Shown piece by piece: positions 48,049 to 55,808 of a stretch of 64,000 nt of DNA (its first letter is position 1; each line of letters starts with the position of its first letter). The notes below the pieces were generated by a model that had not been told where the DNA came from, did not search any database, and saw only the letters and a list, made by a program, of their open reading frames with translations. The DNA lies in the NCBI GenBank assembly GCA_016719485.1, contig JADJZB010000030.1:267396-331395 (forward strand), written 5' to 3'. The DNA comes from Holophagales bacterium. GTDB lineage: Bacteria > Acidobacteriota > Thermoanaerobaculia > UBA5066. The position numbers and the translations under genes are program-made.

Positions 48049-49884
48049 CTACAAAGGACGTCCGCTTGGAAAGAGCCGTGCGAGCTTCAGTGCAAGCCCA
48101 TTCCTCGTGATACCGAGTATCTTCGCGGCTCGTGTCTGGTTGCCCGCGGTTTCTGCCAGCGCTGCCGCAATCATCTCCTTCTCCAACTTGACGACTCGAT
48201 CTCGGAGTTCGAGACCGCCCCCGCCCAAGTGCTGCCCAGGGCGAAGAGTCTCCCGTTCGGCCGCTGAGCCCGACCGACCTTGCCTAACCGCCCAGTCAAC
48301 GGTCTTGAAGTGTTCTGCGCCCAATAGGGCACCTGCCGGACAAAAGAGAACGGCGCGATGCACTTCGGCCTGCAGCTCCCGGACGTTCCCCGGCCAGTCG
48401 TACGCCTCGAGGAGGTCCAGCGCCTTGCGGCTGATGCCGCGAATCTGCTTCCCCTCCTCCTCTGCAGCGCGGGCAGCGAGGGCCGCGACGAGACCTGCTA
48501 TGTCCTCCTTCCGGTCGCGGAGGGGGGGGACGTGGAACTGGAGACCACGCAGGCGGTAGAAGAGGTCCGAGCGGAAGCGCCCGGCCCTGGAATCCTCGAG
48601 GAGATCTCGGTTCGAGATCGAGATGACCCGCACGTTGACCTTCTCCGGTTTCGAGGCACCGATCGAGTGGACCTCGCGCTCCTGCAGGAAACGGAGGAGC
48701 TTCGGCTGAAGCGAGAGCGGCATCTCGCCGATCTCGTCGAGGAGGAGCGTGCCGCCGTTCGCGTCCAGGATTCGCCCGAGCTGCGCGTCAACTCCCGTCG
48801 CGACGCGCGCACGGACCCCGAAGAGCTCCGATTCGAGGAGCTCCGCCGGGATGGCGGCGCAGTTGATCGCCACGAACGGGCCTCCTGCGGTCGGTCCGGA
48901 CGCGTGGATCAGCTGTGCGATCAGCTCCTTGCCCGTTCCCGTCTCGCCGTGGATGAGGACGTCGATGCGGGAGTGGACCGTCTTCGCGATCTGTGAGAGA
49001 AGCCCGCGCATCGCGATCGAATCGCCCCGGACCATCCCCTCGGGAAGGACGAGCTGCCGGTGCCTTGGCACCGAGATCGCGACCTCACGCGCCAGGGCGT
49101 TCCGCGTGTCGGTGAGGTGATCGAGGCTGAACCCGAGGAACTCCCTCTGCCAGGGAGCGAAGGCGGCGCCGGCCGGCAGCAGGACGAGCGCGGCGAGGGC
49201 GTCGGGTGAGCACGACGGTTGGAAGGCGCCGGTCGTGTCGCCGATGTCCAGAAAGCAGAGACTTCCCTTCGCCCCGGAAGGTGCCGGGAGTGCAGAGAGA
49301 GCTCGGCTGTCGGGAGCTTCGCCGCTCGCAAGGACGACCTCGCGTCCCGAGGGACTCTCCCGAAGCAGGGCGACGGTCTCCGCACCGAGGACCCTCCTCA
49401 GCCGTTCCAGCAACTCGTCCGTGCCGGGCTTCGGGCGTCCCTCCTTGCCGAATCCGTTCAGGTCGCGCAGGAGACCGAGCGCGTCCCGACCGGTCGGACT
49501 CGACGTGATCGTGTCGGTGACAGGGGCGGAGGCTTCGGAAGGCCGGAGGGGGTGGTCGGGCTGCCGCGCGAACTCGACGGCGATCTCGAAGTCGGACGTT
49601 GCTCCGTCCTCGAGCGAGAGACGGGCGGCGCCCGCGTGGACGATGAGCCCCGGGAAAAGGGCGACCTCCCGGTACCGCTTCCCATTGACGACAAGCCCGT
49701 TCTTCGAGTCGAGATCGAACAGGCGGGGCGCGAGAGAATCGGGCACGAGGCGGGCATGGAAGCGCGAGACACCCGCGACCTGTACGACGAGGTCGTTCGA
49801 GGGGTCCGACCCGAGGCGAGCCTCCGCCTCGGGCACCGGGAACCGGAGCACCTCGTCCTCGCCATGGATGACCAGGCAGCGCAT
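48049..49884 (-). CDS. FHA-domain regulator of the sigma-54 activator family
   Basis: The ATG at 49884, after GGAGGGG, is preferred over one at 49911. The layout is an FHA phosphopeptide-binding domain at residues 1-100 (LGSDPSNDLVVQVAGVSRFHARL, LDSKNGLVVNG), a GAF-like part at about 130-270, an AAA+ domain with Walker A GETGTGKELI and Walker B GGTLLLDEIGEM, and a Fis-type HTH at the C-terminus (NQTRAAKILGITRNGLALKL). The sigma-54 contact loop, normally GAFTGA, reads RVATGV here. Some FHA-type activators have a GVATGV form, so this may be a subfamily, but strong loss of sigma-54 contact is possible. It lies amid the exoprotein genes and may control them after phosphorylation by a Ser/Thr kinase. 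Confidence 0.9.
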   Translation of the reverse strand: MRCLVIHGEDEVLRFPVPEAEARLGSDPSNDLVVQVAGVSRFHARLVPDSLAPRLFDLDSKNGLVVNGKRYREVALFPGLIVHAGAARLSLEDGATSDFEIAVEFARQPDHPLRPSEASAPVTDTITSSPTGRDALGLLRDLNGFGKEGRPKPGTDELLERLRRVLGAETVALLRESPSGREVVLASGEAPDSRALSALPAPSGAKGSLCFLDIGDTTGAFQPSCSPDALAALVLLPAGAAFAPWQREFLGFSLDHLTDTRNALAREVAISVPRHRQLVLPEGMVRGDSIAMRGLLSQIAKTVHSRIDVLIHGETGTGKELIAQLIHASGPTAGGPFVAINCAAIPAELLESELFGVRARVATGVDAQLGRILDANGGTLLLDEIGEMPLSLQPKLLRFLQEREVHSIGASKPEKVNVRVISISNRDLLEDSRAGRFRSDLFYRLRGLQFHVPPLRDRKEDIAGLVAALAARAAEEEGKQIRGISRKALDLLEAYDWPGNVRELQAEVHRAVLFCPAGALLGAEHFKTVDWAVRQGRSGSAAERETLRPGQHLGGGGLELRDRVVKLEKEMIAAALAETAGNQTRAAKILGITRNGLALKLARLFPSGRPL

Positions 49885-49953
49885 CTCCCCTCCGCGACCG
49901 AGGATTATCACCCAGTCGGGCGGGGGGGAACCGAAGGCTCCTTCAGGCGGTGT

Positions 49954-51111
49954 TCACGCCGGCGCCGGGTACGAGAGCGCGCGCCGGTTCGACTCGGCCG
50001 CTTCGCTCGGCCAGGCGATCTCATCGCGGCCGACGGTGCGCACTTTTCGCGAGAGGACACAGGCCCCACCGACGCTCGCGATGGTCGGCATGCCGAGGTA
50101 GGCACCCTTGCGGCAGTCCGGGTGGACGTAGACCCGCCCGTAGCCCTTTGCGTCAAGGACCTCGAAGCCGCTTGCCGGCCCGAACAGGAGGCGCAGCCCC
50201 TCGTCCGAGAACCGCCAGAAGTCGTTGGGCATCTCGTGGATCGGCCAGGTGTGCGGGGCGTTGTGGAACGTGAGCCCTCCGGGCTTCAGCACCCGGTTGA
50301 TCTCGCGCGCGACGAGCCAGGGGGCCGAGAGGTGCTCGAGGACGTTGAGGGAGAAGACGCCGTCGAAGGTCTCCGAGCCGAAAGCGCCGGAGAGGTAATG
50401 CGCGTCGGCGACGACGTCGACGTTTCGTGCCGGAAAGATGTCCGTGCCGACGTACCGGTGGAAGCGCTCCCGGAACACCTGGGCGTCGGGCGAGACGAGC
50501 CGGCTTCCGATCTCGAGCACGCGGCCGCGACGCGCCTGCATCTCGGCGATGAAGTCCGGAAGGAGCGGGCCCGTGTCGGTCGGCTCCCACGGCTCCGGCT
50601 GGGGCTCGGGGAGGTCGGGCACGATGCGCCGTACCCCCTGGTCGGTCACGAGGACCCAGGAGACGGGAGTTCCCGGCCGGGATGGGACCCACGCCTCGAA
50701 TCCGGTGTGCACGACGTGCGGATGGTCGGGGTAGAAGCGGAGAAGGTCGGGCCGGTCGTGGAAGGTGTCGACGACGACACGCGCTTCGCCGACCTCGATC
50801 TCGAGCCGCAAGAGGCGCCGCTCGTGGCAGTGGAGCCATCCCCGGAAATACATGCCGTAGCGGTCGCACCAGAACTGGTCGATCAGGTAGGCGTAGGCGA
50901 TCGAAGGATCGCTCCTGACGGGCGGTACGGCGAGCCCGAGGCGTTCGTTCAGGCGGCGGTTCTCGTTCCGCAGGCGTGCGACCTCGAGCGAAAGGCGAGA
51001 CCGGTCGGACAGGGCGCGAGCGATGGATCGGGCGCGCGCCCCCCAGTGCTTCACCGTCGATAGCACGCCGGCTGTCTCCCGACCGCGGGACCGTTCCGGG
51101 GACCCGGCCAC
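49954..51111 (-). CDS. SAM-dependent methyltransferase with N-terminal coiled coil
   Basis: The protein has 385 residues from the ATG at 51111; starts at a GTG farther in are possible. A coiled coil (LSLEVARLRNENRRLNERLG) and about 120 residues of unknown fold (including YLIDQFWCDRYGMYFRGWLH) precede a type-11 methyltransferase domain: VLEIGSRLVSPD, VGTDIFPARNVDVVADAHYL, GVFSLNVLEHLSAPWLVAREIN, PHTWPIHEMPNDFWRFSDEG. The same motif order occurs in the 40978 enzyme, so they are paralogs. Its start lies five bases after the stop of module protein B, so they may be co-transcribed. The substrate is unknown. Confidence 0.82.
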   Translation of the reverse strand: MAGSPERSRGRETAGVLSTVKHWGARARSIARALSDRSRLSLEVARLRNENRRLNERLGLAVPPVRSDPSIAYAYLIDQFWCDRYGMYFRGWLHCHERRLLRLEIEVGEARVVVDTFHDRPDLLRFYPDHPHVVHTGFEAWVPSRPGTPVSWVLVTDQGVRRIVPDLPEPQPEPWEPTDTGPLLPDFIAEMQARRGRVLEIGSRLVSPDAQVFRERFHRYVGTDIFPARNVDVVADAHYLSGAFGSETFDGVFSLNVLEHLSAPWLVAREINRVLKPGGLTFHNAPHTWPIHEMPNDFWRFSDEGLRLLFGPASGFEVLDAKGYGRVYVHPDCRKGAYLGMPTIASVGGACVLSRKVRTVGRDEIAWPSEAAESNRRALSYPAPA

Positions 51112-51116
51112 CGGGC

Positions 51117-51609
51117 TCAGGGCGCGAAGTAGCCGGTGATGTCCAGGGTCAGGTGGGCCGAACCCGGCTTCTGGCCCGTCGAGTACCTCACGTACATGTC
51201 GGGGTTGCCGGCCGAGTAGGGCCCGAGCGGCACGATGGCGCCGTTCGACGTCACCGTCTCACCCTGCCCCACGATCATCGTCGCGACCGTCGGAAAAGCC
51301 GCGTTCGAAGGCCACATGTTGAAGTAGCCCAGCGTGTTCCCGTTGATCATCGACGCGTTGAGGCTCACCGCCGAGGCCGTCGTCGGAACTCCGCAGTTGC
51401 CAGTGCCGTCGTAGAGGGGCGCGAGGCGGACCTTGATCCCGACCGGGTTCAAGGCGTCGTAGGGCCCGGGCCACCACGTCTCCGACGTCGGCGGGTAGAG
51501 CGCCGTGAGGACCGTCGGCGTCGTGTTCCGCGGCGGCGGCTGGAACGGGTTCGGATTCCGCGTGTCGACGATCCGGCACGGCGTGACGGCGTAGTACTGA
51601 AGCCCCTGC
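51117..51609 (-). repeat. Long direct repeat, copy 2 (with 41758-42250)
   Basis: Second copy of the roughly 490-bp near-identical segment coding for the mature module protein. The differences from copy 1 are scattered single bases, mostly silent. Flanking DNA and the signal-peptide part do not match. Confidence 0.85.
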
Positions 51610-51695
51610 GCCTCCGCGCGCTCCGTGACGACGGTCGCCGTGAGCGCCGCGGCGGCGAAGAGAAGCGTGGAAAGCCGGGTCTGGGTTCTGCTCAT
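51117..51695 (-). CDS. Secreted protein made of one PCRxxDTR module, copy B
   Basis: The ATG at 51695, after CAGGAGC, opens a signal peptide (MSRTQTRLSTLLFAAAALTA, then ERAEAQG). The mature part matches copy A almost residue for residue: YYAVTPCRIVDTRNPNPF, NCGVPTTASAVSLNASM and HLTLDITGYFAP. The two signal peptides differ, so the module has been duplicated or converted while the leader has not. It is followed five bases later by the methyltransferase gene at 51111. The function is unknown. Length 192 residues. Confidence 0.82.
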   Translation of the reverse strand: MSRTQTRLSTLLFAAAALTATVVTERAEAQGLQYYAVTPCRIVDTRNPNPFQPPPRNTTPTVLTALYPPTSETWWPGPYDALNPVGIKVRLAPLYDGTGNCGVPTTASAVSLNASMINGNTLGYFNMWPSNAAFPTVATMIVGQGETVTSNGAIVPLGPYSAGNPDMYVRYSTGQKPGSAHLTLDITGYFAP

Positions 51696-51724
51696 GCTGA
51701 TGCTCCTGTCCTGGACCGCATTTT

Positions 51725-53149
51725 CTACTCGAAGTACCCGTTCACGTCGACGACGACGTGAACGGGCTGGCTGCTTTCGTTTCGGGCCGCGAAGGATCCC
51801 CACGCCAGCGTCGCGCTCCGCCCGGAGAGGCGGAGGACGAAGTTGTTCGCGATGACCCGCCCCTGGGCATAGCCGATCACCGTCGCGGCGCTGGCCGACC
51901 GGTCACCCGGGATCAGCTTCAGCGAGCCGGCAACCGCCGGGTTCACGACGGAGAGGTTCCCGGATATCGCCCGGACGGAGGCCGGCAGCCCGCATCGCCC
52001 GGCCGCCACAAAGGACCGTTGTCCGTTCGCGGGGATCGCGGGCCCACCCCAGGCCCCGCTGGCGTTCCGGGTGTCGAGGAGCCGGCAGGGTGTCACCGGC
52101 GTGAATCGGGACGAGCCCCAGCCCTGCTCGACGACCTCGAAATCGCCGGCCTGGATACCGCCGAAGAACGGGTTCCAGATGCCGTTGTCCCAGCGTGTGT
52201 CGTACGCGCCGGAAACGTACATGTCCGAGCCCGTATCGGCCACGATGAGACCGTATTCCTTCAGCGCCGCGACGACCCGGTCCATCGCAGCCCGGTCGGT
52301 CGCGGTCGCCCCCGACGGGTATCCCGACAGGGCGAACGCGGGCTTGAGCCGGAGGCGCGTGCCGAGTGCGGGGGCATTGACGTTCGTGCTCGTCGTCGCC
52401 AGGTGCGACGCCGGGTAGACGAACCCGTTAACGCCTCTCGTCGTGACGCGGAAGGCGTGCCGGATCGGACTCCCCGAATAGACCTCGGGATACCGGACGA
52501 GCCCGGGAAGGATGGCGAGGCCGGCCGCGTCGCCGCTCGTCCAGCCGAAAGGCCTCCGGGCGTTCGATTCGAGGCTCCAGGCGGCGCCCGACCCGGCCTC
52601 CCACGAGCAGGTCGGGGAGCCCGCCGGCAGGCAGCGCAGGTTCCAGAGCTCGAAGAGGAGTTTGTTGTCCCGGTCGACGATGAGCATGTGCTTGTCGCCC
52701 CCCGGGTTCTCGTTTCCCGGCGATCCCCCCTCGATCCACTTCGCGTTCGTCTTCGCCTCGGGTGGGATCGGGTAGCCGGACGGGCGCCCGGGAGCCCCCT
52801 CGTCCGAGTCGGAGTAGTCGAAGGCGACCTCCTCGAGAGCCTGGGTTCCTGCGACGGAGAAGTGGACCATCCCGTAGATCGAGGGCGGGTTTTCGGAATC
52901 GTCGCCTCCGAAGTCGGGATGAATCCCGACCCCGGTCCCGATCCATCCGATGATGCTCGAGCTGCGCGCGTCGAGGACGGCATCCTTCACGGGGACGTTC
53001 CACCAGTTGTCCGCCGGGAACAGAGGCACCTCGGGCGAGCCGCAGTGGACCGAGGCCGGGGCTCCGAGGCAGCCCATCGTCTGGCCGGCGGCCGGCGCGT
53101 TCGAAAGGGCCAGCGCCGTGGCCAGCGCGAAGGCCCTGGCGCGGATCAC
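51725..53149 (-). CDS. Secreted protein of unknown fold with a C-terminal PCRxxDTR module
   Basis: This 474-residue protein opens with a signal peptide (MIRARAFALATALALSNAPA). The first 330 or so mature residues include FPADNWWNVPVKDAVLDARS, GVGIHPDFGGDDSENPPSIY, then YPIPPEAKTNAKWIEGG and GGDKHMLIVDRDNKLLFELW. A region of this type occurs in secreted proteins of actinobacteria and fungi with no assigned function; I recall it as a recurring pattern but cannot name it. The last 127 residues are the module: FTPVTPCRLLDTRNASG, CGLPASVRAISGNL and VVVDVNGYFE. Its start overlaps the stop codon of the reprolysin gene (four bases), so the two are co-translated. Confidence 0.8.
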   Translation of the reverse strand: MIRARAFALATALALSNAPAAGQTMGCLGAPASVHCGSPEVPLFPADNWWNVPVKDAVLDARSSSIIGWIGTGVGIHPDFGGDDSENPPSIYGMVHFSVAGTQALEEVAFDYSDSDEGAPGRPSGYPIPPEAKTNAKWIEGGSPGNENPGGDKHMLIVDRDNKLLFELWNLRCLPAGSPTCSWEAGSGAAWSLESNARRPFGWTSGDAAGLAILPGLVRYPEVYSGSPIRHAFRVTTRGVNGFVYPASHLATTSTNVNAPALGTRLRLKPAFALSGYPSGATATDRAAMDRVVAALKEYGLIVADTGSDMYVSGAYDTRWDNGIWNPFFGGIQAGDFEVVEQGWGSSRFTPVTPCRLLDTRNASGAWGGPAIPANGQRSFVAAGRCGLPASVRAISGNLSVVNPAVAGSLKLIPGDRSASAATVIGYAQGRVIANNFVLRLSGRSATLAWGSFAARNESSQPVHVVVDVNGYFE

Positions 53150-55552
53150 TGGTAATAGCCGTTGACGTCGAGGATGAAGTGGATAGTCCCGTTGGAGGCG
53201 TTTCGGACGTTGAAGGTCCCCGTGTTATCCGTCGAGAGGGTCAGGTGGCCGTTGTTCGCGCGCGTCTCGTTGACCTTGAACGGGACGATGTTCGCGATCG
53301 TGGGGACACCGTTGCCGGGGTAGACGCGCAGTTCGCCGGCCTGCTGGGGAGCGAAGACGGAGTAGTTCACCGAGAGCGCCTTCGCCGTCGCGGGAATCCC
53401 GCAGGTCGTGGGGGTCGTCGTGACGTCGAACAACCGGGTCTGGTTCGCCGAGAGGACCGGTCCGCCCAGTGCGCCGTTCGCGTTACGGGTGTCGAGGATG
53501 CGGCACGGGGTCACGGGGAACCACCTCGTCGCCGTCGGCGCGGGCGCGAAGAAATAGGCATTCGCCAGCGTCCCGGCCTGCGCGTCGGGGTTCGTGACGG
53601 TGAGGTTCGCGAGGCCAGCGGCGCGAGCGGGAGTCGTCGCGGTCAGGGTCGTCGCATTCACGAAGCCGACCCCGGTCGCCGACGTGCCGCTGAAGCGAAC
53701 CGTCGCGCCGTCCACGAAGCTCGCCCCGGTGATCGTGACCGCCGTACCGCCCGCAGCCGGGCCGAAGTTCGGGTTGATCGCGGTGACGGATGGGGACACC
53801 GGACCGGTCGAGTAGGTATACCCGTTCCGGATGAAGGCCGTCTGCTGGTCGCTGTTCATGACGACCACGTCGACGAGACCGGTGTTCGTCGCCGAAGGGG
53901 TCACGGCGGTGATGGTGTTCGCGTTGACGATGCTGACGCCGGTGAGGAGCTTCGTGTTCGGGGAGCCGCCGAAGACGTTGTTCGAGGGGAGCTCGACGAA
54001 GGCGACGGTCGTCCCGGTGGCGAAGCCGCCCCCGGTGATCGTCACGCTCTGTCCGCCGGCGAGGGGACCGGACGTCGGGGAGATGCCGATGCTGTTCGGC
54101 CCGCTCGGGACGATGCCGCCGGGCACCGTCGCGAGACACGAGGCGCCGTTGATGTTCGGGAGGAGGTAGCTGGAGACCGAGGTGGGATGGAAGACGTTGT
54201 CGTTGCGCGGACTGCAGCTGACGGGGGGGGTGTGGCAGTAGCTCATCAGCGTGCCGTTGGTCGTCACGCCGTTGTACGTCGCCGACCCCGGGCAGGACCC
54301 CGCCCCGGAGAAGCAGTTCGTTCCGGTCTCGCTGCCGTAGCACGTGTCTGGCTTCGGGTTCGGGTAACAATGAGTATGCGGCGAGCCGAAGTTGTGCCCT
54401 ACCTCGTGCGCCATGATGAGCATGTCCCAGAAGCCGCTGCTCGACCCCGTCATGAGCTGGTTGACGCTGTAGCCGACCCCGTTGCACAGACCGCCGACCC
54501 AGGCGATTCCAGAAGCCGAGGTCACCGGGACGTTCGACTGCTTTCCCGAGACCAGCGCGACGAGAGCACGCTTCACGACACTTCGGGGGTAGTTCGCCTC
54601 CCAGTAGTTCGTGAGCTCGTTCAGCTTCGTCCCGCTGGCCCCGCCCGTCGTATCGGCGTACGGGTCTTCCGCCTCCGTGGCGCGGATGATGCTGTAGCCC
54701 TGGAGGATCCGGACGCCCTGGTCCTTCGCGGGGCCCGCGTCGCGCTCGTAGATGATCGTCATCAGCGCGACGAGCTGGGTGAGGTGGTTGATGGTACCCG
54801 CGATGCTTCCGCCGTGTCTCAGGGCGATCCACTCGGCGTCCGTGTCGAACGCGATGACGGCCGTCTTCGTGGGCGTCGTCGCGAGCGGAGCGAGCTGGGT
54901 GGGAACGACGGCGCGGTACGCCTCGCCGAGCGTCTCGAGCGTGTCGGGCACGCTGAAGTGGGCGGTCTCCCCCTCGCCCTGGGCGCACGCGAAGGTCGGG
55001 CGGCGTTCATCCCCCTCCCCGAACCTCGCTTCGGAGCTCAGGACCCTGAGGCTCCTGCCCGCCTTCGCGTCGGGGTCGGGCTCCATCTCGACCATCCCGT
55101 CGGGACCGATGGCGAAGCCGCCGCGCACTCCGAGAACCGGGTCGACCCATGCGACGACCCGGGCCGGCTCGTCGCCGTCCGCCGTCGTCCCCTTGAAGAA
55201 GGCCAGCGGCGAGCGGGGCAGCTCGATCTCCTGGCCGTCGACGATCCGGACGATGCGGGCATCGGGGGCGTAGACCTCGAACCGCGACAGGACGACCGGC
55301 CTCCGGACGCCGGGCGCCACCGGCCACTCTTCGAGGCGGAGGCTGTCGTTCAGGGAGGTCGCGAGGAGTCCCGTCCCCGCCTCGTCCGAGAACCGGACCA
55401 CCTCCATCTCGCCGCTCCCGCCGGGAACGTCGACGATGGCTCCACGGGCCGCTGCGACGATGGGACCGTTCCGCTCGGGCAGAGCGGCCCCGCAGAACCC
55501 CCGGCACGCCGGCGACGAGTGCGGCCAGGATCAGGAAACGCGGAGCCCTCAT
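53146..55552 (-). CDS. Secreted reprolysin-like (M12B-type) metalloprotease with module (frame broken)
   Basis: The long frame begins only at an internal Met at 55407 and would have no signal peptide. In the other frame an ATG at 55552 opens MRAPRFLILAALVAGVPG; removing one base from the five-C run at 55498-55502 joins the two as ...VPGFCGAALPERNG, giving 801 residues and a proper leader. The catalytic domain has AHEVGHNFGSPH, a HExxHxxGxxH site, with a metzincin Met-turn (GTLMSYCH). Two IPT/TIG-type domains follow (ISPTSGPLAGGQSVTITGGG and INPNFGPAAGGTAVTITG). The last 125 residues are the shared module: WFPVTPCRILDTRNANG, TCGIPATAKALSVNYS, FILDVNGYYQ. Confidence 0.88.
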
Positions 55553-55808
55553 GAATCCCCCTTCCGGCCGGACCGGCAACCGGACGCGAATACTCGCATC
55601 ATTGAATCTAGCCTCTCCGAGGGCTCCTGACCAGCAAGTGGTGCCATGGCTCAGACAATCTCCCCTTCGTAGTGTCGCCGCCCCACGTTCGGCCCCCATC
55701 CCGCTGCGTCTCATTCGCTTCGCGCGGGACGACGAGACCACGGAGGGACGGCGCTCACCTCCGGTCGAGTAGATGTCGCGAACGGGCGGGCGTACGGTGC
55801 CGGAACCG
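55553..55808. promoter_or_regulatory. Divergent intergenic region between two exoprotein genes
   Basis: About 220-255 bases lie between the reprolysin start and the GH44 gene start, depending on which ATG of the latter is used. Both promoters should be here. The sequence around 55590-55610 is AT-richer (CGCATCATTGAATCTAGC), but I see no convincing -35/-10 pair or operator. Confidence 0.35.
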
